A stretch of 64,000 nt of DNA from IMG/VR virus record IMGVR_UViG_3300008262_006986, positions 1 through 64,000 of that record. One strand, 5' to 3'. The DNA comes from a virus. Below are positions 9,303 to 18,583 of this stretch, one piece after another. Position numbers and translations under genes: made by a program. Under the pieces are notes generated by a model. It saw nothing but the letters and a program-made list of their open reading frames with translations, searched no databases and was not told the origin of the DNA. How positions within the stretch are numbered: the stretch's first letter is position 1; each line of letters begins with the position of its first letter.

Positions 9303-9319
9303 CTCTATAAATTATAGAG
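9303..9319. repeat. Perfect 8-bp inverted repeat between operons
   Basis: CTCTATAA-A-TTATAGAG lies immediately upstream of the minus-strand fusion gene and overlaps its SD sequence on that strand. It could be an operator or a weak hairpin. The rest of the 9297-9405 gap is AT-rich and shows nothing else clear. Confidence 0.5.
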
Positions 9320-9405
9320 AATTATGTTCAATAAACAAAACAAGGCAGATCATTTATTTTTTATAAAATATTTACTCAAAATTTATGATTAGTCTACCGT
9401 TATAA

Positions 9406-10305
9406 CTAGTCAAGAGTAATTGGTAGGATGTCACCATATCTTGTTATCAACTGTTCTTTCCAATCCTTCAAGTCTTGATTTCCTTCTGTCAATAATGTAT
9501 CCCCGTCTAATTGAACTCCACCACCGGGACCGGGAGGATTTTTAATTTTACTGCGGATTCTTCCGAGCATGATCTTTGCATAAGCCAACGCTCCTTCTTG
9601 CATCACAGATTGTACTCTTGGCCAGTCCATATTTTTTTGCAGGTAGTGTACAACAACTCTGTGGTTTCTATATGGAATTGGATAAAGCTTGATATGTTGA
9701 TATCCACCGTACCATTCCCATCCACCTAAATTGGAAGCCAATCTACTATAAGTTTGCTCGTACCCCTTGTAAAGGCTCCACTCACCCATTCTGCCCCATA
9801 TTGGTTGTACTGGGTCAATAAGGCCACCCTGAATTGAAGCATATGCACCACCGGGATAAAAATACTCAACAGGCAATGCACCACCTAAGTCACTTGACTG
9901 AAAAGCAAAAGTTCCTGTTTCTTTGTAGAAAACATTTCTGATGTAACCAACATCCGCTGGCATTTCATAAATACTTTGCCCCGGAATAGTATTGAAAACA
10001 TAATATCTGAAGAATTCTCTAGGAGCCCATTCTTCAAGAACTTGAAGTGCCAAATCTACTGCTGCATCTAATTGTTGTTCATCAAGCTCGATTGTTACTA
10101 CTGGTGCGCCAAGCATCAACAAAATGAAATCTTTTAATTGCGACTTTACTTTTGATCGATTTGGTCTTGAACTTAATTTTGCAACATCTAGCGGATCAGA
10201 AACGCCTAAATTATAGTTTTTCTGATTGCAATTTGCGTTTTGACTAGGCTTTTTGATATAAAGCGTATTTGGATTTGTGTAGGTGCTCATACAAATATGT
10301 ATCAA
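9406..10305 (-). CDS. gp13: T4 gp13-like neck protein
   Basis: 299 aa. The core LKDFILLMLGAPVVTIELDE followed by QQLDAAVDLALQVLEEW lines up with T4 gp13 (LKDVILRRLGAPIINVELT, then a helix ending in ALELYGEY). The C-terminal part contains AKIMLGRIRSKI and LTEGNQDLKDWKEQLITRYG, as expected for the gp13 end. The protein should join the head portal to the tail connector. The TTG at 10305 has AGGA 4 nt upstream; the ATG at 10290 gives a more ordinary N-terminus but has no SD. It is transcribed away from the large gene at 10355. Confidence 0.7.
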   Translation of the reverse strand: MIHICMSTYTNPNTLYIKKPSQNANCNQKNYNLGVSDPLDVAKLSSRPNRSKVKSQLKDFILLMLGAPVVTIELDEQQLDAAVDLALQVLEEWAPREFFRYYVFNTIPGQSIYEMPADVGYIRNVFYKETGTFAFQSSDLGGALPVEYFYPGGAYASIQGGLIDPVQPIWGRMGEWSLYKGYEQTYSRLASNLGGWEWYGGYQHIKLYPIPYRNHRVVVHYLQKNMDWPRVQSVMQEGALAYAKIMLGRIRSKIKNPPGPGGGVQLDGDTLLTEGNQDLKDWKEQLITRYGDILPITLD

Positions 10306-10354
10306 ATTTTCCTAAAAAGTTGATAACTACATTATAAAGAAAAAGGAATCTAAC

Positions 10355-13300
10355 ATGCAAAAGAATACAAAGCTTTATGAAGCATACCTGCGTTCAAGAA
10401 TTTCGACATCCAAATGTATGTTGGAGCAAGTAATTTTACACGCTCATCGACTAGATGAAGCCGTATTAGGTAGCCACTACAAAGCTAGTCTGTTTTTTGG
10501 TCCAGACGATGTCAAGTTTCTACAGCAATTTCCAAGAAAGCATTGGATAGATGCGTTGAACCAAAGATATAATAGTGAAGTGCCGGGATTTAATAGTTTA
10601 TATAATTACTTATCTTCTCTACAAGAAAAGAGAGACCCAGCTTTTAAGGAAAGATTTGATGATTATCATCAACAAGAGTTGGAACACTTCAACAGCAATC
10701 CTGTCTACTCCAACTTGCAGCCCTCGGTCAAGGCACATCTGGCGCACGATCATGCAAGGAATGCTGCCAAGCATTATGCATACAACACCGTGAAGCCGGA
10801 AGATCATCCCGCTCCAGATAAACCTGAGATATTTGAGTTCAGGAAAGGCAAAGGCGTTGAGCGCATTAAAGCAAATCCATATATCAACGAACTTGTGAAA
10901 AAGCTTGAAGGCAACTTCGGGCAAGAAGACGGATACGATTTGATGCATCCTGAAAAGGTTGTAACCAAAAGATATAACGAAAGAACTGGGAAAACTACTT
11001 ATGGTTCATTCCTGAAAACAGATGGATTCAGACTTCCCACTAAAGAAACAATTCGTAGAACAATTCAAAACTATTTGAAGTTTATTGGGCAAGGTATTCT
11101 AAAGCTTGATTCCCAAGACTTAGAAGATTCTGTTGATTTGGCAGACAAAGATAAAAATAGAAATCCTGAAGGTCTCAGGGACAACATGACCAGAGACATC
11201 TTGATAAAAGACCTAGAAAAAAGATATTCTCATTTGCCTAAATCGGAAGCAAAAAGTAACGCAGAAGCAGATTTTAATGAGTTGCTGAAATCAGGCAAAC
11301 TTTCTGGTCCAAAGGGACAAGCCGTTGATTCCGAAGGCATACATGACTTAATCATTCCACATAAGGAAGTAACAATTACTGAAGTGGATAAGAATGGAAA
11401 TGAGATTACAAAAAAAGTAATGAATCCAGTAATTGGTGGTGGACACTTCTTCAGAAGAATCACACAAAAAGAAGCTGATGCTGTTGATGCCGTTTTAGCT
11501 TACGAGCAAAATCCTCAAGCAAATCCGGCCCCTACTGATGATCAAAAAATGATATTCAATGGTATCAAAGACAAACTTCGTGGCTCTCACTACGATATTC
11601 ATTCAGAATTGATTGATCCTAATGGAAAGAGAATTGCTGGTTCTGGCAAGATTCGTGCAATCCACATTGATTCATCTCATGAGGGAGGCCTAAGCAGACA
11701 AGGAGATGCACACGGTTTGGCTGGTGGAATGAATCCTAACCATGATACTGATGCCAAAAAGTTCTTGGGAAGACACAAGGAAAGCCAAGATACATACGAG
11801 AAAAAAATCAATACTTTGTTCAAGCTTTTCAAAATGGATAAAAATGGAAATTATATGCTGGATGAATCTGGAAATAAAATCCCAAATCCAGACGCTGATA
11901 AAGACGGATCGAAATTAAAAGACGAAATCAGAGCAAACATCAACAGGCAACTAGCTTTCGGTGCAAGCAAAAAAGGTGAAACAGCAATCTATAAGGGAAC
12001 CCTTCCAGAGAGAATGGTTCTTCGTAGTGCCAAGAAACAACTTGTGAACTTGGTTTTCAAAAGAATTTTGGAGAGGCTTGGCGTTGATGGCATGGAACTT
12101 CATGACGCAACCGGCAGGTATTTACGCAAAGAACAAAGTGCTGCTGAAATTAATGACTTATTGCAACAAAATATTGCCGGTCGTGGTAGCCGTAGAACCA
12201 GAAGAGATGCTCCTGTTGATGTAGAGTTAAGTGAAATTGAAGATATTCAAAAATATGCTGCATCTGTTACATGCCCTCCAGAAAAAGATTTTAGAAGACT
12301 TACGAGCAGCCGATGCGGATTCGCATACAGCTTGGACTCTCTTCTTAAAAGGGCACAAGCTGCTGTTGCACAGGTTGTTGCTACAGCTAATTCATTGAGC
12401 GGTAGCGCAGACATGAGCCATAAAGACATGGCATCTGAACTTCAATCAATTCAAGAGATGTTTGAGGAAGCCTTAGCTTACCTACACTTCTCTTTCTTCG
12501 AGCTTATCAAATGTACTAATTTCTTAGATACATCTAAAAAGATCGATCATTCAACAATTCAAAAAATTGCTGGTAAGCTCTATGGCAAATCTGGCAATGG
12601 ATCAGACGGTGATTTCTCTGGTTTCCCGGAGCCTGATAAGGCAAAACAATTCTTCATGCAGAATTTTGCTGGCAAACCTTTCAACAACGATCAATTCCAT
12701 GATTTTGTTAAAGACTTTATGCATGATGATGTGACTATGGCAGATGATCTACAAGCCAACATTAAAGCTAAAGAAGAAACAGATGCTTTCTTGGCCACTA
12801 TTGGCGAAAAATATATGTCTGCTTCTCCCGAAAATGATGAAGATGATTTAAGCAAGAGCCTGATTGGTCACATAAATGAGAAAATCAAGGAGAATGTTGA
12901 AAAGGCTGCTGGTATGATGCAGAAAATTGTTGGAAACACACCCGATGTGACTGTGACAACGGCAGCAACCACACCTTCACCATCTGATATTGTCAAACCT
13001 GCTGGACCTGCTGCTCCGGTTGGACTTGGTGTCATGCAAGAACTGAAACAGCAATTAGATGCCAATCCTTTAAATTATGAAGCGATTGCAAAATCAGTTG
13101 TTGAAAAACTAGGAAAGAAATATCCAGAAGAAACACCTGATGAGATCAAAAATCAAATCGATAATTTGGTAAAAGAAATAACTGCCGAAAATAAAAAGGC
13201 AGATGCAATCATGACTACTAGAACATATACATCTGTTGGAAACCTTAACAAAAAATTGCTTTCCAAACAAAAATTGGAGCAATTACTCAATTCTATTAAG

Positions 13301-13387
13301 ACATATTTCAAAGATAATCCCGGATTTATAATTTTGAAGCCAATTATTGACAAGCTAGAAGCCGAGGTAAACGCAAGGACTTCGTGA
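10355..13387 (+). CDS. Large uncharacterised phage protein (1010 aa)
   Basis: An AAAAAGGA SD lies 7 nt before the ATG. No family is recognised. The protein is hydrophilic and charged, with several long helical stretches. Near residue 505-525 it has DKNGNYMLDESGNK and then DADKDGSKLKDE, the latter close to an EF-hand loop (Asp at 1, 3, 5; Gly 6; Glu 12). A Pro/Ala-rich linker occurs around residue 870-890. The N-terminus has KLYE, a possible (L/I)-x-E prohead-protease site. Its setting among neck and tail genes suggests a virion or head-core protein; this is inference. A TATAAAGA element lies at 10333-10340. Confidence 0.7.
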   Translation: MQKNTKLYEAYLRSRISTSKCMLEQVILHAHRLDEAVLGSHYKASLFFGPDDVKFLQQFPRKHWIDALNQRYNSEVPGFNSLYNYLSSLQEKRDPAFKERFDDYHQQELEHFNSNPVYSNLQPSVKAHLAHDHARNAAKHYAYNTVKPEDHPAPDKPEIFEFRKGKGVERIKANPYINELVKKLEGNFGQEDGYDLMHPEKVVTKRYNERTGKTTYGSFLKTDGFRLPTKETIRRTIQNYLKFIGQGILKLDSQDLEDSVDLADKDKNRNPEGLRDNMTRDILIKDLEKRYSHLPKSEAKSNAEADFNELLKSGKLSGPKGQAVDSEGIHDLIIPHKEVTITEVDKNGNEITKKVMNPVIGGGHFFRRITQKEADAVDAVLAYEQNPQANPAPTDDQKMIFNGIKDKLRGSHYDIHSELIDPNGKRIAGSGKIRAIHIDSSHEGGLSRQGDAHGLAGGMNPNHDTDAKKFLGRHKESQDTYEKKINTLFKLFKMDKNGNYMLDESGNKIPNPDADKDGSKLKDEIRANINRQLAFGASKKGETAIYKGTLPERMVLRSAKKQLVNLVFKRILERLGVDGMELHDATGRYLRKEQSAAEINDLLQQNIAGRGSRRTRRDAPVDVELSEIEDIQKYAASVTCPPEKDFRRLTSSRCGFAYSLDSLLKRAQAAVAQVVATANSLSGSADMSHKDMASELQSIQEMFEEALAYLHFSFFELIKCTNFLDTSKKIDHSTIQKIAGKLYGKSGNGSDGDFSGFPEPDKAKQFFMQNFAGKPFNNDQFHDFVKDFMHDDVTMADDLQANIKAKEETDAFLATIGEKYMSASPENDEDDLSKSLIGHINEKIKENVEKAAGMMQKIVGNTPDVTVTTAATTPSPSDIVKPAGPAAPVGLGVMQELKQQLDANPLNYEAIAKSVVEKLGKKYPEETPDEIKNQIDNLVKEITAENKKADAIMTTRTYTSVGNLNKKLLSKQKLEQLLNSIKTYFKDNPGFIILKPIIDKLEAEVNARTS

Positions 13388-13695
13388 TGGAAAATCAGCA
13401 AACAAATCAGTATGTTCATTTTATGATAACTCAAGCTTTAGTTGAATCTCTCAAAGGACTTTTGGGAGATTCAGCTAAAAACTACATGGCGGTCGTTTAT
13501 AAAATATGCTTAGGAGTCAGCACTCAACAAGAGCTTGAAGCAGTTACTCATTTCCTTGGCAAAATTTATGAGGCTGGATATATGAAATCTGTTGACAATC
13601 ACAGACAGGCTTTAGAGCAAATGGGATTTCAATCTGTTGTTGTTCCAAATGTCAATCAAAATTCGGATGGTACTCAGATGGAATGCAGTATATAA
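13387..13695 (+). CDS. Uncharacterised small protein
   Basis: 102 aa. The ATG overlaps the stop of the 1010-aa gene by one base (TGATG), so translation is coupled. It is mostly helical (MENQQTNQYVHFMITQALVE, later LEAVTHFLGKIYEAG). Coupling suggests it works with the large protein. No family is recognised. It converges with the next gene (44-nt overlap). Confidence 0.65.
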   Translation: MENQQTNQYVHFMITQALVESLKGLLGDSAKNYMAVVYKICLGVSTQQELEAVTHFLGKIYEAGYMKSVDNHRQALEQMGFQSVVVPNVNQNSDGTQMECSI

Positions 13696-14320
13696 AAAAT
13701 CCTTCTGGGGCATTTTTAACCTGATTAATCTTCCACCATCTTTTTTCTTTGTTTTGTGGGTAAATTATTGAATGTTTTGTGACCTTATCCAGATGTGTCC
13801 AAAATACTAAATTAAAGTCATCTTCATTTATCAAAATAGACTCAAAAGTGAATTTACCAATATATTTTATTTTGGTGCTTCTTTCACCATAAAGGTCATC
13901 TATTCTCGTTTTAGATTCAGCTTGCATGCAATGCATAATAGTTTTTTTGTAATTTGCTAAGCTAGCATTGACACTTGGAGGCCTTTCTACTGCAAAGTCT
14001 TCAGCAGATTTTTGTGGTTCTGGTTCTTTTATAACAATTGGTTGAGAAACAGTTTCCTTTGGCAGAGCTTCAAGTACAATTGGCTTTGATTGTACTGATA
14101 TGACTTCTCTATTTTCTTGGTTTAAATTACTGTCCACAACAGTTTTGCCAAGATTTATCTTTTTTTTATTTTTGATAGTTTCTTTATTAGAATTAGCGAC
14201 TGTTTCTTCTTGAAACTGCATGTTGTGTGTTTCAAAATCAGTCCATATATCTTGTTGTACCATAATAGGATTAGGTCTTCTAAGTTGGTATGTAGTCCCA
14301 TCTTTATTTTTTATGACCAT
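13652..14320 (-). CDS. Uncharacterised protein
   Basis: 222 aa from the ATG at 14320; an in-frame ATG at 14338 is possible. The start at 14320 is preceded by TATATAAG and then 4 nt, similar to late-promoter spacing at other genes here, and there is no SD. It has a short basic N-terminus (MVIKNKDGTTYQLRRPNPIM), a low-complexity polar middle, and a conserved-looking C-terminal ~90 residues with KIKYIGKFTFESILINEDDF and KRWWKINQVKNAPEGFFIYC. Function unknown. Confidence 0.6.
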   Translation of the reverse strand: MVIKNKDGTTYQLRRPNPIMVQQDIWTDFETHNMQFQEETVANSNKETIKNKKKINLGKTVVDSNLNQENREVISVQSKPIVLEALPKETVSQPIVIKEPEPQKSAEDFAVERPPSVNASLANYKKTIMHCMQAESKTRIDDLYGERSTKIKYIGKFTFESILINEDDFNLVFWTHLDKVTKHSIIYPQNKEKRWWKINQVKNAPEGFFIYCIPSEYHPNFD

Positions 14321-14335
14321 AATTCTTATATAGTA

Positions 14336-14343
14336 CATAAATA
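14336..14343 (+). promoter_or_regulatory. T4-type late promoter element CATAAATA
   Basis: CATAAATA, one mismatch from the T4 late consensus TATAAATA, lies 19 nt before the ATG of the next gene with GGAGGA between them. Spacing predicts a start site around 14349. Confidence 0.55.
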
Positions 14344-14362
14344 AAGTAGAATCGGAGGAATT

Positions 14363-14782
14363 ATGGCATTAGTTGTACCAGACGAAGCTGAAGTGCAAAT
14401 GTTGATTAGATTAGTGGGTGATATTACATCCTTACCTAGCAGAAATCAAGTGATGAAACTATACACCAGCCCTGCTGGAGATATTCTCGAAAACTTTACT
14501 GCTGCTTCTTTCACAGAAGCTACTGCTGCTGGTTATGCAGCAGCAACTATGGTCCCTGCCGGTTGGACTGCTGCTACAGTTTCTGGCACTAGCACAGCAA
14601 CATATTCTCCTGATGTAACATTTTCATTTACCGCTGCCGAAACTGTTATGGGATATTATGTTGTGGACACAACTTCCCCCACAGCTGTTCTTTTATGGGC
14701 AGAATCCTTCTCTGGTGGCCCATTTGTTCTTCCTTCAAGCGGTGGACAAATTCAAATCACACCAACTTTATCGCTTGCTTAA
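14363..14782 (+). CDS. Small Ala/Thr-rich probable virion protein
   Basis: 139 aa with a strong SD (GGAGGA). It begins MALVVPDEAEVQMLIRLVGD and then has Ala/Thr/Ser-rich beta-type sequence, a composition common in phage decoration or fibre proteins. A late element stands directly upstream. The family is not recognised; the virion role is inferred from promoter and setting. Confidence 0.65.
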   Translation: MALVVPDEAEVQMLIRLVGDITSLPSRNQVMKLYTSPAGDILENFTAASFTEATAAGYAAATMVPAGWTAATVSGTSTATYSPDVTFSFTAAETVMGYYVVDTTSPTAVLLWAESFSGGPFVLPSSGGQIQITPTLSLA

Positions 14783-14788
14783 TAAATA
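14781..14788 (+). promoter_or_regulatory. Late-promoter-like AATAAATA
   Basis: TTAATAAATATAA spans the stop codon of the preceding gene, 25 nt before the next ATG. It has one mismatch to TATAAATA. SD GAGG follows at 14805. It may give the 562-aa gene its own late transcript. Confidence 0.4.
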
Positions 14789-14813
14789 TAATATTCGATA
14801 TACAGAGGTAAAC

Positions 14814-16502
14814 ATGAGTATTCAAAGTGGGTTAGGCTTCAAAGAATGGATTGCTGTAATTTCAGAGAGCAGCGATAAATTTGAAGTTTTATTATCTTGG
14901 TACGATTCGGAATTGAAAAAAATGGCTACTGCTATTTTGAATCACAACACACAGCTTGGAAACAATTTTGTAAAATCGTCTCAAGATTTAGCCATAATAC
15001 AAGAATTTAAAGATAAGGGCATTGACGCATTATCTGATAAATTTGATGAAACAAAAGGAAAGTTGGCTGTTGAACTTGGAATTAAAAATATTATAACCAG
15101 AATTAACAAAATAATTAATGAAGACCTTCCGCAATCAACAGACTTAAATGAATTGCTCAACAAAACAAAATTAGCAAATAACGCCCAAAATTTAAAGCAA
15201 TCTTTGTTTGCAAAAGTATTGGCTTACGGTGGAAAATCTGCCTCAAAGCAAGACATCCAAGCAGCACAACAATTAGGTGGAGAAAAAGTTCAATCTCTTG
15301 ATGCTACTGGCGGTGACGGTGGACAGGGGCGAGCAGCTGCTGTCGCTTCAAAAGATGGTGATGTTCTGAGTGCCATTATTACAAGAGATGAAAATGCAGC
15401 AAAACAAAAATTAATGGATACGCTTGGACCTATATTTGTAGAGAAAAGCAAGGTTTGTTTTGACCATCTTTACAAACAAACGCAATCTAAGTTAAAAGGA
15501 TTTGATATTAATAATGTCTTTAAAAAACCAGAAGAAGCTGCAAAATATAGAGATTATTCTTATGCGTTTTATTTTTCCGAATACATCAAGGATATGATTC
15601 AAACTCAACCAGATTTATACAAACAAATTATCTGGACTCTTTTGCAAGTTAAACCAGCCCTTCGTGGTGTCGAAGACGAGTCTTTGCAAGCCAAAAAAGA
15701 AAAACAAGAAAAAGGGGCCAGATTTGGAAAACACCAAGTTGGTATCGGTGGTGTAAAGAAAGCTTTCGAGGTACAAAGGGCATCAACTGAAAGACGGGCA
15801 AGAGAAGAGATTATTTCCAAATTCGAAGAATACTGCTATGACGAAGTAGTTACCGATGATAATTTACTAAAAGCAATATCTGCAAGATGTCTTTTCGGAT
15901 TGGTAAAAGGCAAGACTTGCATGACCCCAGTACAAGCTGTTTGTATGTTGCCATCTGATTTCCGTGATGAAATCAATGAAAAGATGAAGCTTGGAGTTGA
16001 TGTCGCAAACCTAGACTGCTCTGCAAAAAATGACTCTGCCAGCATCGTAGCTGCTGCCAACTTGCAACAAAAAAAGGTTGGCATGCTTGGAAAAGTTCCA
16101 TCTATGGAAAAAATAAAAACTCCTGAAGGAACACTTAAAGCCAAGGCTGTTGTTACTTGCGATCAAATTTTAGCGATTACTGGAAATACTGATGATGAGA
16201 AAAAACATAGCTTAGCAGAAAAATTTTTCAGGCCAGATTTTCCAAGCAAAGACTTCATCCAAAAAGTTATTACAAACTTGTTTGATACATGGATTTTTGG
16301 AACAATACTTTCTTCTTTGAAAACAGGTTCTAGAGTTCAATCTTGTGCAGATGCTCCAGAAAGCTGGGAAAAGGCATATACATTAGGCAGAAGATATGAT
16401 GTCCAAACTCATGCAGTTTCCGAATCAACTGGATTTGATAATATAGAAATATTCTATATAGTTCGTGAATTTGTGAGGACATTAGGCAATGATATATCGT
16501 AA
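14814..16502 (+). CDS. Uncharacterised 562-aa protein, probable virion/internal head protein
   Basis: The start at 14814 is set by SD GAGG 6 nt upstream; the frame is open further up but only as a shadow of the previous gene. It begins MSIQSGLGFKEWIAVISE, where FKEW and the ISE tripeptide resemble a T4 capsid-targeting sequence with an (I/L)-x-E protease site. The rest is helical and lysine-rich (LAVELGIKNIITRINKII; KQEKGARFGKHQVGIGG). There is no enzyme motif. It lies in an apparent operon with the gp14-like gene, which overlaps its end by 14 nt. Confidence 0.7.
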   Translation: MSIQSGLGFKEWIAVISESSDKFEVLLSWYDSELKKMATAILNHNTQLGNNFVKSSQDLAIIQEFKDKGIDALSDKFDETKGKLAVELGIKNIITRINKIINEDLPQSTDLNELLNKTKLANNAQNLKQSLFAKVLAYGGKSASKQDIQAAQQLGGEKVQSLDATGGDGGQGRAAAVASKDGDVLSAIITRDENAAKQKLMDTLGPIFVEKSKVCFDHLYKQTQSKLKGFDINNVFKKPEEAAKYRDYSYAFYFSEYIKDMIQTQPDLYKQIIWTLLQVKPALRGVEDESLQAKKEKQEKGARFGKHQVGIGGVKKAFEVQRASTERRAREEIISKFEEYCYDEVVTDDNLLKAISARCLFGLVKGKTCMTPVQAVCMLPSDFRDEINEKMKLGVDVANLDCSAKNDSASIVAAANLQQKKVGMLGKVPSMEKIKTPEGTLKAKAVVTCDQILAITGNTDDEKKHSLAEKFFRPDFPSKDFIQKVITNLFDTWIFGTILSSLKTGSRVQSCADAPESWEKAYTLGRRYDVQTHAVSESTGFDNIEIFYIVREFVRTLGNDIS

Positions 16503-17022
16503 TGACGGTCTGCCTTATTCTCCAACAGGTTCAAGGCAGCAATTTGATGATGGACTACCCGAACACGATTTATTCAATACTTGGGACGAAGAATCGATAA
16601 AGATAGGTGGAACTCCACTTTTCTATCACGAACTTTATATTGATACAAATAATGTTGACCCTATTTATCTTGAAAGTAGGGTCAAGATGTTTAATCCACA
16701 TCCGGTTCAACTTTATGCGACCTATGAACCAGTTCCAAGTCAAAATATGCAAACAGCATTCGGAATTGATTCTCCAGACGAGATGATTTTCGACCTCAAT
16801 TATAGAGCAGTACTTAGAGATTTAGGCCATGTGCCAAAAATTGGCTCAAGACTTTTCACTCCTTTTTTGAAGGAAAATTGGGTAATTATAGAAAGAAAAA
16901 CAGGTGAATTCAAAATGTATGGAGTTGTTAGGCTTCAACTCATATGTCAGAGATTCCAAGAAGATGATGTTAGTGGCACTTCGGTGAATAAAAGTCCCGA
17001 TGTCGATTTTAAAATTGTTTAA
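16489..17022 (+). CDS. T4 gp14-like neck protein (probable)
   Basis: 177 aa. The segment LFYHELYIDTNNVDPIYLES resembles T4 gp14 ECYYVPREYVSPDLIFGED. After it, PDEMIFDLNYRAVLRDLGH, PKIGSRLFTPFLKENWVIIE follows the gp14 order 'structured strand - EGDLIYFPMDNSLFEIN'. It is shorter than T4 gp14 (256 aa). It would sit with gp13 in the neck. The assignment rests on motif order by eye. The start overlaps the preceding stop by 14 nt. Confidence 0.55.
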   Translation: MIYRNDGLPYSPTGSRQQFDDGLPEHDLFNTWDEESIKIGGTPLFYHELYIDTNNVDPIYLESRVKMFNPHPVQLYATYEPVPSQNMQTAFGIDSPDEMIFDLNYRAVLRDLGHVPKIGSRLFTPFLKENWVIIERKTGEFKMYGVVRLQLICQRFQEDDVSGTSVNKSPDVDFKIV

Positions 17023-17036
17023 GAAAGGTAAACCAA

Positions 17037-17663
17037 ATGAAAAGTTTTTATGAGTTTTATAGAGTTCTACAAGCTAAAAACCTATTTGAACAAGAGATGG
17101 CAGACCCAATGGCAGCTGCATCTGCTGCGCCCCCCGCTCAAGGTGGAGTTCCAGCAGGCGCTGGCATGCCCAACGCTGCTGCTGGAGATATGGCTCCATC
17201 TGGTGCTCAACAAGCTGCCCCCGCTCAAGGTCAAGAGCAACCAGAAGAAGGTTCAGAAGAAGATCAAAGCAATGTGTCTCCTAGCGAAGGAGAACTCGAT
17301 ATGACTTCAGTTGACCAAGCACTTGAGTCTCTTCAAGGAATGGTTGACAACTTCAAGAGCATGGATGAGGAAAAAGGCAACCAAGTTGAAGAACTTGTGT
17401 CTCAATTAAGCAGCCTAATCAAGAGCATGACAGGCGGGGAAGAAGAAGAGCAAGGAGATGAACAAGAGGGAGAAGAACAACCAGAAGATGCTGGCAACGG
17501 TATGTCTCCTGTTCCTCCCGGTGGTGCCGGAATGGAGTCTCCAGAGGGAGCAGGTGATTTAGGTGGTCAAGGTGGCATGCCTGCATCTCCCGGTGAAGGT
17601 ACTGCACAGATGGCTACTGGTGGAATGGCTGGTGGTGCAGCAGGTGCTCCTCCCATGGCCTAA
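17037..17663 (+). CDS. Acidic Gly/Pro/Ala-rich protein with capsid-targeting-like N-terminus
   Basis: 208 aa with SD AAAGG. The N-terminus MKSFYEFYRVLQAKNLFEQE resembles the T4 internal-protein capsid-targeting peptide (MKTYQEFIAE) and contains LFE, fitting the (L/I)-x-E prohead-protease site. The remainder is low complexity: Ala/Pro/Gly-rich, then a helical acidic stretch (SQLSSLIKSMTGGEEEEQGD), then Gly/Pro-rich. This composition suits a head-core or packaged internal protein. Its stop interlocks with the convergent dam gene (4-nt overlap). Confidence 0.65.
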   Translation: MKSFYEFYRVLQAKNLFEQEMADPMAAASAAPPAQGGVPAGAGMPNAAAGDMAPSGAQQAAPAQGQEQPEEGSEEDQSNVSPSEGELDMTSVDQALESLQGMVDNFKSMDEEKGNQVEELVSQLSSLIKSMTGGEEEEQGDEQEGEEQPEDAGNGMSPVPPGGAGMESPEGAGDLGGQGGMPASPGEGTAQMATGGMAGGAAGAPPMA

Positions 17664-18550
17664 TAATTGGTGATGATCAATTCTTTGCCAACTTTTTTGC
17701 CAACTTTCTCGTTGTTATCATCCATGTAAATATGGTTCTCTATGGATTTGGCACTTGAGGTTCCACCATAGAACCATGATTCACGATAAAAATTGAATCT
17801 TTTATCTGAAAACAGTTCCCATATCTCTGGTCGGTCATCATAGCTGACACAGATTTTATGGGGACTGTTTTTGCATACATCTGCAAATTTTGCATGATCT
17901 TCAAACTTGAAGTTATTGTCATACAGTTTTAACTTTTCAGGTAATTCAGAATTGACATAATAAGGTGGGTCACAATATATCCAACAGTTTTTATCTGATG
18001 GCTGCAACAAAAGCTCTTCATAATTTGTACTTGTTATTTTTACATTTTGTAGATGCACAGCTGCTTTTTCTAATAAATCTTTTTTAATTATATTCCAACC
18101 CTCTGGCTTACTGTAATACATCTGGCATTTGACACCATATCTTACTCTGCCATACCAAACCGTTCTATTCACAAAAAAGTATCTCAATGCCTGATCACAT
18201 GTTTCGTTTTCAGCAAAATATTCAAAAACTTCTTTAAGCCTTTTATTGTAAAGAGCTTTTCCTCCCGGTTTCGTAGCGACTTTTTCTTCATCTGGTTTTT
18301 GTGGTTCTATTTGTCTGCATTTGTTTATGAAATCATCAGGTCTGTCTCTTAGTGCCAAATAAACGGTCATCAAATTTTTATCGATATCATTAATCCATCT
18401 GTTTTCAATTTTATCCATAGCAAAAAAAATTCCACCACCGCCAACAAAAGGCTCACGATATTCATTTATATCATTAGGTTTATATTTAAGAATTCTTTTT
18501 TGTACTGTGGAAACACTTTTTCCACCCGGATATCTAAAAATACTTTTCAT
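17660..18550 (-). CDS. dam: DNA adenine-N6 methyltransferase (D12/Dam class)
   Basis: 296 aa from the ATG at 18550. It starts MKSIFRYPGGKS, the conserved D12-class N-terminus. REPFVGGGGIFFAM is the SAM-binding FxGxG motif, NDIDKNLM the target motif, and WIYCDPPYYVNSE the catalytic DPPY. Length fits T4 Dam (259 aa) and E. coli Dam (278 aa). It probably methylates phage DNA to resist host restriction; the recognition site cannot be told. There is no obvious SD. It is the only minus-strand gene inside a tail-gene block. Confidence 0.9.
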   Translation of the reverse strand: MKSIFRYPGGKSVSTVQKRILKYKPNDINEYREPFVGGGGIFFAMDKIENRWINDIDKNLMTVYLALRDRPDDFINKCRQIEPQKPDEEKVATKPGGKALYNKRLKEVFEYFAENETCDQALRYFFVNRTVWYGRVRYGVKCQMYYSKPEGWNIIKKDLLEKAAVHLQNVKITSTNYEELLLQPSDKNCWIYCDPPYYVNSELPEKLKLYDNNFKFEDHAKFADVCKNSPHKICVSYDDRPEIWELFSDKRFNFYRESWFYGGTSSAKSIENHIYMDDNNEKVGKKVGKELIITNY

Positions 18551-18555
18551 TATAA

Positions 18556-18563
18556 TATAAATA
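18556..18563 (+). promoter_or_regulatory. Perfect T4-type late promoter TATAAATA
   Basis: TATAAATA matches the T4 late consensus at all 8 positions, 20 nt before the ATG of the gp15-like gene, with SD AGGA in between. It lies in the 33-bp divergent gap beside dam. Confidence 0.65.
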
Positions 18564-18583
18564 AATAAAAGACAGGAATTTTT

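Noticed and set aside
14658-14813. Longer N-terminus for the 562-aa protein
   Set aside because: It is a shadow of the preceding gene, and the ATG at 14814 has a good SD.
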